From Candidatus Hydrogenedentota bacterium (lineage in GTDB: Bacteria > Hydrogenedentota > Hydrogenedentia > Hydrogenedentales > JAGMZX01), in contig JAKQEQ010000181.1 of assembly GCA_029556545.1 (NCBI GenBank), positions 80,841-144,840 on the forward strand: a stretch of 64,000 nt of DNA, read 5' to 3'. A program made the translations under genes and the position numbers. The notes beneath the pieces were generated by a model. That model searched no databases. It had not been told where the DNA came from and saw nothing but the letters and a program-made list of their open reading frames with translations. This document shows, in pieces, positions 1-8,686 of the stretch (position 1 is the first letter of the stretch; every line of letters starts with the position of its first letter).

Positions 1-1
1 C

Positions 2-622
2 GCGCCCGTTGTGTACGCGCATATCGAGGCGAACCTTGCCCACGCCGAGGAAGAAATGAATGAGCGGTGCTACCGCCACTATACGGAGGGCTTCCGCGCC
101 CTGCGCAAGGTGGAGCCGGACATTGACGCGATCTGGGCAAGCGATGTGGATGGGGACGGGATCGTCGACATGCTGGACGGCGAGCCCTGGATCGCGGAAG
201 ACAAGGACGGGTTCCAGGACGGGGACGGGATACCGGAGCCCAAGCCGTACCCCGTACTCGAAGACGTGCTCTTCTGCGACAACTGCGATACGCTCTCGAA
301 GGAGGCCCAAGCCTACCTGCGCGGCGTGGCGGACATGCTCTATGACGGCTACAAGGAAGTGACGGTCGTGCTGAGCGGGCACACCTCCAGCACGGCCTCC
401 AATGAGTACAACTTGGGGCTTTCGCAACGTCGCGTCGAGGCCGTGAAGAGTTACCTGCTGGCGAACGGCGTGAAGCAGGATGTCACCTGCATCGTGACCA
501 GTCACCACGGGGAAGAAGCGCTGAAGGTCGCGCCGGACAAATCGGCGAAGGACCAGGCTTTGAACCGCCGGGTCGAGATTATGTTGGATTCCCCTGACCC
601 GGTGAGTCCTTATTGCAGATAG
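2..622 (+). CDS. OmpA-like C-terminal domain protein, 5' end cut by window
   Basis: The frame is open to the window edge, so the N-terminus is missing; about 206 residues remain. An Asp/Gly-rich stretch (DVDGDGIVDMLDG, then DKDGFQDGDG) resembles calcium-binding thrombospondin type-3 repeats. It is followed by an OmpA/MotB-type peptidoglycan-binding domain with the typical block VLSGHTSSTASNEYNLGLSQRRVEAVKSYL and a later LNRRVEI. Proteins of this kind usually tether the outer membrane to peptidoglycan. A GTG at 11 could be a start, but the sequence upstream of it stays coding-like. A stem-loop follows the stop codon. The family call is firm; the specific role is unknown. Confidence 0.8.
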   Translation, partial: APVVYAHIEANLAHAEEEMNERCYRHYTEGFRALRKVEPDIDAIWASDVDGDGIVDMLDGEPWIAEDKDGFQDGDGIPEPKPYPVLEDVLFCDNCDTLSKEAQAYLRGVADMLYDGYKEVTVVLSGHTSSTASNEYNLGLSQRRVEAVKSYLLANGVKQDVTCIVTSHHGEEALKVAPDKSAKDQALNRRVEIMLDSPDPVSPYCR

Positions 623-650
623 CCGACACTGTCGGCGGCATCAGTTCTCG

Positions 651-681
651 CGCGGGGCTACGCCAGGCGGGTAGCCCCGCG
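651..681. terminator. Stem-loop between convergent genes, possible bidirectional terminator
   Basis: A perfect 10-bp stem (CGCGGGGCTA / TAGCCCCGCG) with an 11-nt loop lies between the ends of the OmpA-like gene and the SRPBCC gene on the opposite strand. There is no clean T-tract on either side, so intrinsic termination is plausible but not proven. Confidence 0.45.
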
Positions 682-703
682 GGGGGTGTTTCAGGCGTTC
701 CTG

Positions 704-1207
704 CTACGTCGCGGAGCGGCCCCGTTTTTTTCTTGCGGCCTCTTTCTCGAAAGTGACCACGAGATTCTTGAGGTATTGATCGACGAGGCGAGTGAATTCC
801 GCGCGGACTATAGGCGCGAGTACGAGTTTCACAAGCGATGGAAGCGGCACCGTCATTGCGCCTTTGGTTTGCAGCGTAATCCGTGTGTTCTTTTCATCCA
901 GGGCCTTGAGGGTCCACTTACCGCTTACCTCCGCGTTGCCTTCGCCTTTGACGGGCGTCCATTTCACGGTCCCCTTCTCGCGGTCGCTGACGTACTTGCA
1001 AGCGTAGATCGTCTGGATGTGGTAGCGGTCGAGGCCGATCTTCTCCATCTCCCAGCGGTACTTTCCTTCGCCAATCTCGACGAGTTGATCCACCTTCGGA
1101 AAGTGACTTACCGAGCGGGGCACGTCCGCCAGAACATCGAATACCCGGTCCCGGGGGCACGCGGCCTCGAATGTGCGTTCTATTTCGAAATCCACCAGGA
1201 AGGCCAT
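704..1207 (-). CDS. SRPBCC / polyketide-cyclase-like lipid-binding protein
   Basis: A 167-residue protein covering one START/SRPBCC (Bet v1-like) domain. It opens with the strand pattern IERTFEAACPRDRVFDVLADVP. Next comes HFPKVDQLVEI, and the protein ends in the long C-terminal helix EFTRLVDQYLKNLVVTFEKEAARKK. Members bind hydrophobic ligands in a cavity; no ligand can be read from the sequence. There is no signal peptide, so it is probably cytoplasmic. The ATG lies 11 nt after the upstream gene's stop codon, so the two genes probably form an operon. Confidence 0.75.
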   Translation of the reverse strand: MAFLVDFEIERTFEAACPRDRVFDVLADVPRSVSHFPKVDQLVEIGEGKYRWEMEKIGLDRYHIQTIYACKYVSDREKGTVKWTPVKGEGNAEVSGKWTLKALDEKNTRITLQTKGAMTVPLPSLVKLVLAPIVRAEFTRLVDQYLKNLVVTFEKEAARKKRGRSAT

Positions 1208-1218
1208 TGGAAAACTCC

Positions 1219-1980
1219 CTATTTTCGCGCGGCGGCGACCTCGGCGCGCACGGCGTCATACCAGTCGAACTCGACCAGTTCTATCCCCTGGATGATGTGG
1301 GGAAAGACCTCGGGCTCCATGCTCTCGTAAAGGGCCAAGCCGCCGCGCAGCACCTCGAGGCCGAGGGCAAGCCCGGCGCATTCGCTTTCCGTGTAGAGGT
1401 CGGTGCGCCGGCGCATGAGTTCGTGGACTCGTTGCATAATTTCCGCCGACGTCCGCAGCAGCGACACCTTCGCCAACGCGTGGAAGAGACTGAGCAGATC
1501 GCGGATTAGGCGATGCACGTGCTTTTCCGGGATGTCCGTAATCAACGAGAGCATCGTAATCCGGTCCCGGGCAGCCGCGGCGGTCAGCCCGATCTTCTCA
1601 GCCTCTTTGAGCATGTACCCTTCCAGCTTGCGCGACTCGATATAGGCGTCGAAGGTGGCGCGCCCGGCGGACACCGCCGCCGGAAGCTGGCGTCCCAGCC
1701 GCCATAACGAGGTAATCGCCATGGTCACCATGGGTCGCAAACGCTTCGGAGACCGCAAGAGACGCCCAAGATGATCGAAGGCGTCGTCGAGTTGCTCGCG
1801 CCGCTCATACGGCGGATAAACGTGGTCCAGAAAGTAATCGCGGAGCGCGTCCACCGTTTCATCCGAGATCACGTCGAAAGGGGTGAACCGCCGCACACTC
1901 GCCACCTGGTAGCGCCGGCACAATTCCTCACGGTAGAAGGAGATTATGGCCTCTTTCCGATCGAAAGCTTTCTGCGGCAT
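1219..1980 (-). CDS. Conserved hypothetical protein, helical
   Basis: A 253-residue protein I do not recognise. The start is the ATG at 1980 (MPQKAFDRKEAI), chosen because AGAAGGAG lies 9 nt upstream; the frame continues further 5' but without coding character. The composition (many Leu, Arg, Glu and Ala) suggests an all-helical soluble protein, with no signal peptide or membrane span. It sits between a lipase-like gene (158 nt upstream) and the SRPBCC gene (11 nt downstream), and may share a lipid- or envelope-related role with them. That is only a guess from context. Confidence 0.65.
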   Translation of the reverse strand: MPQKAFDRKEAIISFYREELCRRYQVASVRRFTPFDVISDETVDALRDYFLDHVYPPYERREQLDDAFDHLGRLLRSPKRLRPMVTMAITSLWRLGRQLPAAVSAGRATFDAYIESRKLEGYMLKEAEKIGLTAAAARDRITMLSLITDIPEKHVHRLIRDLLSLFHALAKVSLLRTSAEIMQRVHELMRRRTDLYTESECAGLALGLEVLRGGLALYESMEPEVFPHIIQGIELVEFDWYDAVRAEVAAARK

Positions 1981-2138
1981 CGCGTTCGCAACTCCTTCTC
2001 GAAGCACCCAAAACCACCTCAGCCAGGACGTCGCGGAAACTCTATCACGTCTCGCCCGCAACACAAAAACCGCACACGAAACTTCGGTGAAGAGGATGGA
2101 AGGGACCACAGGGACTAGAGGGACAAGGGAGGCGCGTT

Positions 2139-2960
2139 TCACGCCGTGGCGGAGGCTGCCTGGCGACGCTTGCGCGACTTGCCGGTCCTGGCGCCGCGCC
2201 ATTGCTGTTCAGCGGCATCGAGCCGTTGCGCGATGACACGGTAGACTTGGGGATTCCAGACGAGCCCGATGTGCGTGCCGGCGACCTCGACGTCCGTGGC
2301 GGGGTCGTTGTTGATGCAGACGGGCCAATCCACGACGCCGTCGGTCTTGGTAAAGACGGCGGTCTGCGGGATGTTATGGGGAAAGGTATAACGCATGGTG
2401 CACGAGAATCCGCAGGCGCAGGTGGCGGTGAAACACTGCTTGCCGTAACAGGCCCGGCCGTGCACGCGGTTGCGCACGTGCTCGATAGTGCGATAGATCC
2501 ACGGATTGACGCGGATACCGCGGAACGGCGAGGCCAGCATAATGACGGACGCGACGCGGTCGGGACGCCGCGCGGCGACGCCCCGGGCCAGGACGCCGCC
2601 AAGGCTGTGGCCGACGAGATGCACGCGCTTGCCGGTATCGCTGTAAGCGCGGTTCAGGGTGCGGAGCAGGCGGTGGATGAGCAGATCGGGACATTCGGCG
2701 TTCTGACCGATACGGGACCTGTAGGCGGTGTAGCCGATGCGGCGAAGCCAGAGATGCAGTTCGATAAGGTAGAGGTCGCAACCCATGAATCCGGGCACGA
2801 CAATCACGGGCTCGCCGCGGCCGTGGGGGACGCCGAAGCCATAGTATACTGGCGCGACCTTGAGAGCGACGTAATCGACGGCGCTGAGACATTCACGCCA
2901 GAAGGAAATATCGACGCGATGGGGTTCTTCGACGGTGGCCACCGTGCCGGGATACGCCAT
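2139..2960 (-). CDS. Alpha/beta hydrolase, triacylglycerol-lipase-like
   Basis: A 273-residue alpha/beta hydrolase. The oxyanion-hole segment EPVIVVPGFMG (around residues 50-60) is followed by the nucleophile elbow GHSLGG with Ser119. Likely acid and base are in TKTDGVVDW and AGTHIGL near the C-terminus. The order PGFMG...GHSLGG resembles bacterial lipases and PGAP1-like esterases. No clear signal peptide is visible. Several cysteines (ACYGKQCFTATCACGFSC) sit before the acid residue, which is unusual. The start at 2960 is preceded by a strong AGGAGG; the frame begins earlier at 3029 without such a site. The C-terminus is basic (GKSRKRRQ). Confidence 0.8.
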   Translation of the reverse strand: MAYPGTVATVEEPHRVDISFWRECLSAVDYVALKVAPVYYGFGVPHGRGEPVIVVPGFMGCDLYLIELHLWLRRIGYTAYRSRIGQNAECPDLLIHRLLRTLNRAYSDTGKRVHLVGHSLGGVLARGVAARRPDRVASVIMLASPFRGIRVNPWIYRTIEHVRNRVHGRACYGKQCFTATCACGFSCTMRYTFPHNIPQTAVFTKTDGVVDWPVCINNDPATDVEVAGTHIGLVWNPQVYRVIAQRLDAAEQQWRGARTGKSRKRRQAASATA

Positions 2961-3081
2961 GCGGTCTGATCCTCCTGGGCCGTTCAGGACAACGCTCGCA
3001 GGGATTGTAACATAACCCGACCGCCGCAAGCGGTTTCCTTAACGGCCGTGTCGACTCGCTTGAAAGCACGGGGTAGGCCGG

Positions 3082-3111
3082 TTGACTGGATTGCCTCACA
3101 TTCGCTAAGAT
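3082..3111 (+). promoter_or_regulatory. Sigma70-type promoter of tRNA-Leu
   Basis: TTGACT and TAAGAT are separated by 18 nt, and the tRNA begins 16 nt after the -10 box. Position and spacing fit a stable-RNA promoter. Confidence 0.6.
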
Positions 3112-3126
3112 TAACGACACATTCGT

Positions 3127-3213
3127 GCCCGAGTGGTGGAATTGGCAGACACGCACGGTTCAGGTCCGTGTGCCCTTGCGGGCGTGGAGGTTCAACTCCT
3201 CTCTCGGGCACCA
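3127..3213 (+). tRNA. tRNA-Leu (anticodon CAG)
   Basis: The acceptor stem GCCCGAG (3127) pairs with CTCGGGC (3203), followed by discriminator A and an encoded CCA at 3211-3213. The anticodon arm CACGG-TTCAGGT-CCGTG places CAG at 3161-3163, reading CTG leucine codons. The length of 87 nt with a long variable arm is typical of a class II leucine tRNA. The T-arm GGAGGTTCAACTCC is intact. Confidence 0.95.
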
Positions 3214-3224
3214 GTGCAGAATAC

Positions 3225-3261
3225 AACCCCGGCGGCTGAAAACGGTCCGCCGGGGTTCTTA
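3225..3261 (+). terminator. Intrinsic terminator after tRNA-Leu
   Basis: A perfect 11-bp stem, AACCCCGGCGG / CCGCCGGGGTT, with an 11-nt loop is followed by TTCTTATT. It lies 12 nt after the tRNA 3' end. Confidence 0.75.
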
Positions 3262-3437
3262 TTGTCAAGGGAGCGCGAGTGCGAGTACGAACGTAGAGAG
3301 GACGGGGTTGCCAATGGCGTCGCGACGAACGTTGGCCGACAGTTGGCGCGGGCGCGCTCCAAAGGTATACTACGGCTGTTGTACGGAAATCGGGCGCGAC
3401 TGTGCTCAGCTGCGCGAAACCGGGAGAGCAGGCATCC

Positions 3438-4337
3438 ATGAATACACACCATCTCAATCGCCGCGAGTTCTTGAAGGGAGTAGCCACGGCCTCCGCGGCC
3501 GTCGCGCTGGCCGCCGGGAGCGGCGCGGTCCAAGCCGCCGCGTACAAGCCATTGCTGAAAGGCGTGCAACTCGGGCGGCTGCCCGAGAACGTGCCGGACC
3601 TCGAACGGTTCCGCTACGCGAAGGAACTGGGCTTCGACGGCGTGGAAGCGCCGCCCATGGCGGACCTCGATCGCGCGAAGGCGCTGGGAGACGCCGCCCG
3701 CGAGGCCGGGACGCCCATCCACTCGATTATCTACGGCGGTTGGGGCGCGCCCATGTCCGACCCGGACCCGGACAAGGTGGCGCGGGGCAAGGAGGAAATC
3801 CGGAACGCGTTGCGCTGCGCGCGGGCGATGGGCGCGGACACGGTGCTGCTTGTACCGGCGGTCGTGAACGAGCGCGTGCGCTATGGGGAAGCGTGGGAAC
3901 GTTCGCAAGAGAATATCCGCGAACTGTTGCCCGTAGCCGAGGAATTGGGCGTGGTCATCGCCGTCGAGAACGTGTGGAACAAGTTCCTGCTCAGCCCGCT
4001 CGAATTCGCGCGTTACGTCGACGAATTCGAGAGTCCGTGGCTGCAAGCCTATTTCGACGTGGGCAACGTCGTCATATTCGGTTATCCGCAGGACTGGATT
4101 CGGACCCTGGGCCCGCGCATCCGCCGTCTCCACATCAAGGACTTCAAGCGGGACGGCTACCAGTGGAGCAAGCTGCCCTACGAGGGCGACGTGGATTGGC
4201 CGGAGGTACGCAAGGCCATCGACGAAATCGGTTACGACGGGTGGGGCACCGAGGAGTTCCCCGGCGGCGACGAGGCGCACTTGCGGGAGCTTTCGCGGCG
4301 CATGACGCTGCTCGGCGAGGGCGCGCGCAAGGCGTGA
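3438..4337 (+). CDS. Tat-exported sugar phosphate isomerase/epimerase-like TIM-barrel protein
   Basis: A 299-residue protein. The N-terminus has a twin-arginine signal (NRREFLKG) and a hydrophobic Ala-rich segment ending in AVQAAA, so it is likely exported folded. The mature part is an AP-endonuclease-2-type TIM barrel, with VVIAVENVWNKF carrying the metal-ligand Glu, then YFDVGNVV, RIRRLHIKDFK and the terminal WGTEEFPGGD. This is the xylose-isomerase-like fold common in sugar-degrading planctomycete-type genomes. The substrate is unknown. ATG 3438 was preferred over 3402 because the Tat motif follows directly and GGGAGAG precedes it. Confidence 0.8.
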   Translation: MNTHHLNRREFLKGVATASAAVALAAGSGAVQAAAYKPLLKGVQLGRLPENVPDLERFRYAKELGFDGVEAPPMADLDRAKALGDAAREAGTPIHSIIYGGWGAPMSDPDPDKVARGKEEIRNALRCARAMGADTVLLVPAVVNERVRYGEAWERSQENIRELLPVAEELGVVIAVENVWNKFLLSPLEFARYVDEFESPWLQAYFDVGNVVIFGYPQDWIRTLGPRIRRLHIKDFKRDGYQWSKLPYEGDVDWPEVRKAIDEIGYDGWGTEEFPGGDEAHLRELSRRMTLLGEGARKA

Positions 4338-4491
4338 CAGGATTCGTGTTCATGAGACTGTTGCGCCGCCACGTAACGAATCGACTCGCGGATGGTATTC
4401 TCTGACGCATTGTCAGGCGTCCAAGAGCCCGTCGTTGCTGCGGTGGAGGCCGGTCTTTCGCGGCGGCGGCGGGCGTTTTCCATTCTTCCGC

Positions 4492-5712
4492 TCAAACGGA
4501 CGGCGCCTGCAGCCACAAGCAGACGGCGGCAATAGCCAGCGTGACCAAAGTGACGGGCACTCCGACGCGCGCATGGTCCAGCCACGAAACGCGCACCCCC
4601 AAACGCTCCGCCTGATCGACCACGATGATATTGGCGATGCTCCCTACGATGATGAGGTTGCCCGCCAAGGTGCTTGCCAGCGCGAGAATGGGGCCCGCCA
4701 ACGGGTGGGTTGCGGCGGGCAGCAAGAGCATTGTGGCGGGCACGTTCGAGACGAGATTGGATAGCGCCGCGGCCACGATGAACAACCATGCGGGCTGCTC
4801 GATGGGCGCGCCCGCGTCCCGCATCCAGGTCATCGTCACATCGAGCATGCCTGTCTGTTGGAAGGCGCGATTCACGACGAAGAGCCCCGCGAAGAGCACG
4901 AGCAGGTGCCAGTCGACAAGCGCAAGCATGTTGCGGGTGTGCATGCGGCGACTCGTCAGCAAGGCGCCCGCCGCCGCGAGCGCCAACACTTCTCGGGGCA
5001 AAGCGGTAAAGAAAAAGGCAACGACCAGGAGGACAAGCACCGCGAGTCCCTTGCCGCACTGCCAGCGATTGAACGTGGGCGCGTCGATCTTCGGAATGGC
5101 AAACTCGCGATGCCAGCGGCCCCGCGTCAAAGCGCAGATGATCGCCCATACCGCGACGAGCCCCAGCGCGGTGGGCGCCGCCGCGCGCGCGAAGTATCCC
5201 GCGAAGGAAAGGTTCAAGGTCTGCCCGATGAGCATGTTTTGCGGGTTGCCAATCAACGTCGCGGCGGATCCGACGTTCGCCGCGCACGCCAGCGCGAGCA
5301 GGAAGGGAAGCGGATCGAGGTTCCTACGGCGGCAGCCCTCGATGAGAATCGGCGCAACGGCAAGGCACACGATATCGTTGCACAGGAGCGCCGACAGCAG
5401 GCCGACCAGGGCCGCAAGCAGCCCCAGCAGCAGGGCGGGCTGCACGTCAATCGCGGCGATCCGGCGCGTGACCGCCGTGTAGAAACCGCCGAGCCGGAAC
5501 TGCGCGGAAACGACCATGAGCCCGAAGAGCAAGCCCATCGTCGGCACGTCCAGCGCGTCCCTGGCTTCGTCGGGCGACAACGCCCCCGCCCCGAGCAGGA
5601 TAATCGCGCCGAGGAGGGCGACGCCGGTGCGGTCAATCGCCAGTCCCGGTATGCGCCCGAGGATCATGCCGAGGTAGACGGCAATAAAGACGCCAAGAAC
5701 CAATGTATCCAT
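4492..5712 (-). CDS. SLC13/ArsB/NhaD-superfamily ion transporter
   Basis: A 406-residue membrane protein with about ten or more hydrophobic segments. Ion-transporter superfamily signatures include LLCNDIVCLAVAPIL and ANVGSAATLIGNPQNMLIG in the first half. The second half has the inverted equivalents SNLVSNVPATMLLLPA and GNLIIVGSIANIIV. These two Asn/Gly-containing hairpins are the substrate-binding repeats of ArsB- and NhaD-like carriers, so it may move arsenite, sodium/proton or dicarboxylate. The specificity cannot be read. ATG 5712 is the start where the first hydrophobic helix begins; the open frame extends to 5916 without membrane character. A second member of the superfamily lies at 21852. 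Confidence 0.8.
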   Translation of the reverse strand: MDTLVLGVFIAVYLGMILGRIPGLAIDRTGVALLGAIILLGAGALSPDEARDALDVPTMGLLFGLMVVSAQFRLGGFYTAVTRRIAAIDVQPALLLGLLAALVGLLSALLCNDIVCLAVAPILIEGCRRRNLDPLPFLLALACAANVGSAATLIGNPQNMLIGQTLNLSFAGYFARAAAPTALGLVAVWAIICALTRGRWHREFAIPKIDAPTFNRWQCGKGLAVLVLLVVAFFFTALPREVLALAAAGALLTSRRMHTRNMLALVDWHLLVLFAGLFVVNRAFQQTGMLDVTMTWMRDAGAPIEQPAWLFIVAAALSNLVSNVPATMLLLPAATHPLAGPILALASTLAGNLIIVGSIANIIVVDQAERLGVRVSWLDHARVGVPVTLVTLAIAAVCLWLQAPSV

Positions 5713-5825
5713 CGTGAGTGTGCGCTTCCGCTTCCCGAGTTTCCCCGCCACTTTGCGAGACGGGGCCGACGTGGAGCGGGCGGAGTATACCCGCACTTCC
5801 CCAGTGCCCTGCAACGCGGCGCGGC

Positions 5826-6857
5826 CTATCGCACCGCCGGACCGAATACGACGCGGAAGCCGATGAAATCGCTGCGGTGTCCGGGGGCGATCCTGCTTCG
5901 GAACGCGGATCGACAATGCTTGGATGGGAAACCCCAGGCGCCGCCCCGCAGCACGCGCAATGCGTGCGCGCCGGCGTCCTGAACGTCCACAGTCGAACCT
6001 TCAGCATAGGCTGCGTACACGTCTTCGCACCATTCCCATACGTTGCCGTGCATGTCGTGCAGACCCCACGTATTCGCGGGGAAACTGCCCACCGGCAGGG
6101 TTTTCCGCAGATCGGCGTCCGGCAGATCGTCCCCGCGGGTTGCCGGACCGCGGAAATTTGCCTGGTCAGTCGAGATGTTCTCGCCGAAGTGATACGGCGT
6201 GGTCGTGCCTGCGCGACACGCGTACTCCCACTCCACCTCGGTCGGCAGACGAAACTCCCCCTCGCGCAGCACATCGCGTGCGAGGCCGAGCTCCGACGCG
6301 CGGCCGTTCAGCGCGTCAAGGAATTCCCTGCAATTCAGCCACGAGACATTCTCGACGGGGAGTCGGGGGTCGCCTTTGAAGTAGCTCGGGTTGTTGCCCG
6401 TCACGTTTTCCCACTGGGCTTGGGTGACCTCATACTTTCCCATCCAGAATCCTTTGGCGAGAGCCACGGCGTGTTGCGTCTCGTCGTCATCCCGCCCCGC
6501 TTCGTTCGCCGGGCTGCCCATCAAGAATTCACCCGGCGGTATCCAAACCATTTCCAGCACCACATCATCGCCGAGGTCCACGGCGAAGCCGCGTATAGAT
6601 TCTGGTTCGCCCTCCGGCGCCGCGACGGCCCCCCGCTGCCGTGTCAGGGCCAGCGTGGCGGCGGCAAAGGCCAGACCGAGGGCGCCCAACAGGGCGACTA
6701 TGGCTACGGTGCGCCCGGCCACTCGCCACTTCTTATTGTCACAGGCGCGTTGGTTCACGTGCTCCGAGGCTCCTTCGTTGGGCGGTGCAACACCGAGAGG
6801 AAACAGTCTGCTTTCCGCACCACATTGGAGAAATGCAACCTCCGGGATCGAGAGCAA
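5826..6857 (-). CDS. Formylglycine-generating-enzyme (SUMF1-like) domain protein, membrane anchored
   Basis: A 343-residue protein with one N-terminal membrane span (VAIVALLGALGLAFAAATLAL) and an outside FGE-sulfatase domain. Domain blocks are WIPPGEFLMGS, FWMGKYEVTQAQWENVTGNNPS, FRLPTEVEWEYACRAGT, GLHDMHGNVWEWCEDVY and VLRGGAWG...CRSAFR...GFRVV. Such domains either oxidise the sulfatase cysteine or, more often in bacteria, serve as C-type-lectin-like modules. No sulfatase gene is nearby, so an activating role is not supported. The start is uncertain: TTG at 6857 has GAGGA close upstream; GTG at 6758 would put the membrane span nearer the N-terminus. Confidence 0.8.
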   Translation of the reverse strand: MLSIPEVAFLQCGAESRLFPLGVAPPNEGASEHVNQRACDNKKWRVAGRTVAIVALLGALGLAFAAATLALTRQRGAVAAPEGEPESIRGFAVDLGDDVVLEMVWIPPGEFLMGSPANEAGRDDDETQHAVALAKGFWMGKYEVTQAQWENVTGNNPSYFKGDPRLPVENVSWLNCREFLDALNGRASELGLARDVLREGEFRLPTEVEWEYACRAGTTTPYHFGENISTDQANFRGPATRGDDLPDADLRKTLPVGSFPANTWGLHDMHGNVWEWCEDVYAAYAEGSTVDVQDAGAHALRVLRGGAWGFPSKHCRSAFRSRIAPGHRSDFIGFRVVFGPAVR

Positions 6858-6916
6858 GTCATCCTCTTGTCCATTCCGTCCCTGCCGTGCATCCCTGCAA
6901 GTACGAGCACGAAATG

Positions 6917-8341
6917 TTATGGCGACAAGCGATGAAATATCTGCACGCCGTAGCCGGGGATGGTGTGGCGAAACGCGCTGTCTTGGAGATCCACCACGGC
7001 GCCGGTGTAGCGCTCGCGGAACGATCCGGACTGGCCGAGCAAGTCAAACCTTGCCATGTATGTCAGGGGATCGCTGCGTTCATTGACCACGATAAGCCAC
7101 CACTCGTTCTCGACGCGCTTGGGCAGGACGGTCACACCTTCGTCGTGGGAGCCGAAGGTCTCCTCAATCGTCACCCGCACGGACGCATGGGAAACATCGT
7201 GGCCGGTGATCACGGGCTGCAGGTCGTCAAGCTCCTTCACCACGGTGAGCAGGTCGCGCCAGCAAGTCGAGTCCTTCTCGATATAGGCCGTGCCCCAATA
7301 CAGGATGCCGCGCGCACCGTGGACGATGGCGTCGAAGGCCATGAACCGCGTTTCCGCAAGGGTCGGACGCCTCAACTGTTCGCGGATTTCCGGTGGTCGT
7401 TCGGGCTGGATGTCGCCCCAACCAAAACCCTGAAGCACCATCCAGACGGGCTTGCCCGGGGCGGCCTGCTGCATCCGCCGCGTGTACGCGCCGACGGAGG
7501 CGAGCGTGCGGTCGAGCAGGTCCGAGTGCCGCACGTGAGGCGACTCAGGTACGGGGTAGATATCGCAGCCCACGATGTCGGCGGCTTCATTGAAGCGCGC
7601 TAACTGGGCGACTTGATTGCGCGGGGCGTGGTTCATCCAGACCGGGTGAACCGGGTCAAGTTCTCCGAGGAGCGCGCGGCCTTTTACCATCCCCTGGTAG
7701 AGTCTTCCTGCTCGGTGCGGCGCGTTGGCCAGACCCAGCTCGGGGTGCGGGGAGTTCTGCCCCAAGGCGCGCCAGAGGTCCTCCGCCAGCTTCTCCGACG
7801 CCGCGTAACAGCCCTCCCGGTGCAGCGCGCGCGAGCGTTCAAGGTCCGCGGAAAGTTGATCGCGTTGCGTGGCGTCCTCAAGGGCGGCTATCTGCTCGGC
7901 GAGCGCCTTCGGCTCCGCCCCGCCGCGCCAAAGGAGCGCGTTGTACCACGTGTTCCAGAGCGCCTCGTCGGGCACCTCCCACACCAGCAACGCCGGATGA
8001 TCCGCGAAGCGTTCGACCATTTCCTTCAGCCCGGCGCCGCGCGCGTCGGCGTTCTCGCTCAGGTCGATGTGCGACCCCGTGTTAAGCCATGCATATACGC
8101 CGTGGGACCCGAGTCGATCCAGCGATTCCCGGCTTGCCGCCGCGTACACGAGTTTGATGCCTGCTGCCGCGGCCTCCCGCAGTACCGCGTCGTCCGTCGG
8201 GTTCTCGTAGAGTCCAAGGATGAAGAGCCGGCGACCGTCAACGAGCAGCATGCCGTCGTCGTCAAGCATCGCGGGCACGGCATGGCCGACCAAGATCGGC
8301 GTGACAGTCATGACCACGGAGAATAGAATTCTTGCAATCAT
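6917..8341 (-). CDS. Secreted glycoside-hydrolase-like TIM-barrel protein
   Basis: A 474-residue protein with an N-terminal signal peptide (MIARILFSVVMTVTPILVG, then HAVPA). The body resembles the glycosidase-type TIM barrels often annotated as hypothetical: FILGLYENPTDDAVLREAAAAGIKLVYA, HPALLVWEVPDEALW, ADIVGCDIYPVP, PVWMVLQGFGWGD, ARGILYWGT. The Glu in WEVPDE is where a catalytic acid could lie, but I cannot assign the family. The end resembles a beta-sandwich. ATG 8341 has GAGAGGAG upstream and starts directly at the signal peptide, so it is preferred over the GTG at 8377. It is 60 nt before the FGE-like gene, probably co-transcribed. Confidence 0.7.
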   Translation of the reverse strand: MIARILFSVVMTVTPILVGHAVPAMLDDDGMLLVDGRRLFILGLYENPTDDAVLREAAAAGIKLVYAAASRESLDRLGSHGVYAWLNTGSHIDLSENADARGAGLKEMVERFADHPALLVWEVPDEALWNTWYNALLWRGGAEPKALAEQIAALEDATQRDQLSADLERSRALHREGCYAASEKLAEDLWRALGQNSPHPELGLANAPHRAGRLYQGMVKGRALLGELDPVHPVWMNHAPRNQVAQLARFNEAADIVGCDIYPVPESPHVRHSDLLDRTLASVGAYTRRMQQAAPGKPVWMVLQGFGWGDIQPERPPEIREQLRRPTLAETRFMAFDAIVHGARGILYWGTAYIEKDSTCWRDLLTVVKELDDLQPVITGHDVSHASVRVTIEETFGSHDEGVTVLPKRVENEWWLIVVNERSDPLTYMARFDLLGQSGSFRERYTGAVVDLQDSAFRHTIPGYGVQIFHRLSP

Positions 8342-8686
8342 TGATCGACTCCTCTCACTCTCTGGGTTGTTCATCACGGTTCATGGTCCAGAGTATAGCC
8401 CGGCGGAACGGCGGTTGCACCATGCTCGCGAAGTGCGCATAATAAGAAATACGCCACCTCAAAAAAGACTATCAATTTTTTGTCACTCGTGCTAGAATAA
8501 AGTCAGAAGGGCAGGCCGCCCGGGTCGGAAGGCCACCCTGAGGTGTGGCATTCCGGGGGTGGCTTGTGTATTCTGGCTGTCGGTAGGCGCCAAGGTTCAG
8601 GTATCGTGCACCTGAGTATTCTTGGGAAAGGATTGATTAGCACGGGGATGGGCTCGGATGGGCCCAAAAAAAGAGGTGTATCTGTC
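8342..8686 (+). other. Intergenic region and long leader of the 1032-residue protein
   Basis: No gene is seen. Around 8437-8505 the sequence is markedly AT-rich for this window (runs of A and T, then TAGAAT near 8494), a likely promoter area, but I cannot fix a convincing -35/-10 pair. The remaining ~190 nt before the GTG start hold GC-rich hairpins, including TCAGGT-N7-ACCTGA at 8597-8615 and GGGC...GCCC around 8650-8665. I do not recognise a known riboswitch. Confidence 0.4.

Noticed and set aside
5826-6857. Functional sulfatase-activating enzyme
   Set aside because: The FGE fold is clear, but no sulfatase gene or active-site cysteine pair can be asserted from inspection, so only the domain is called.
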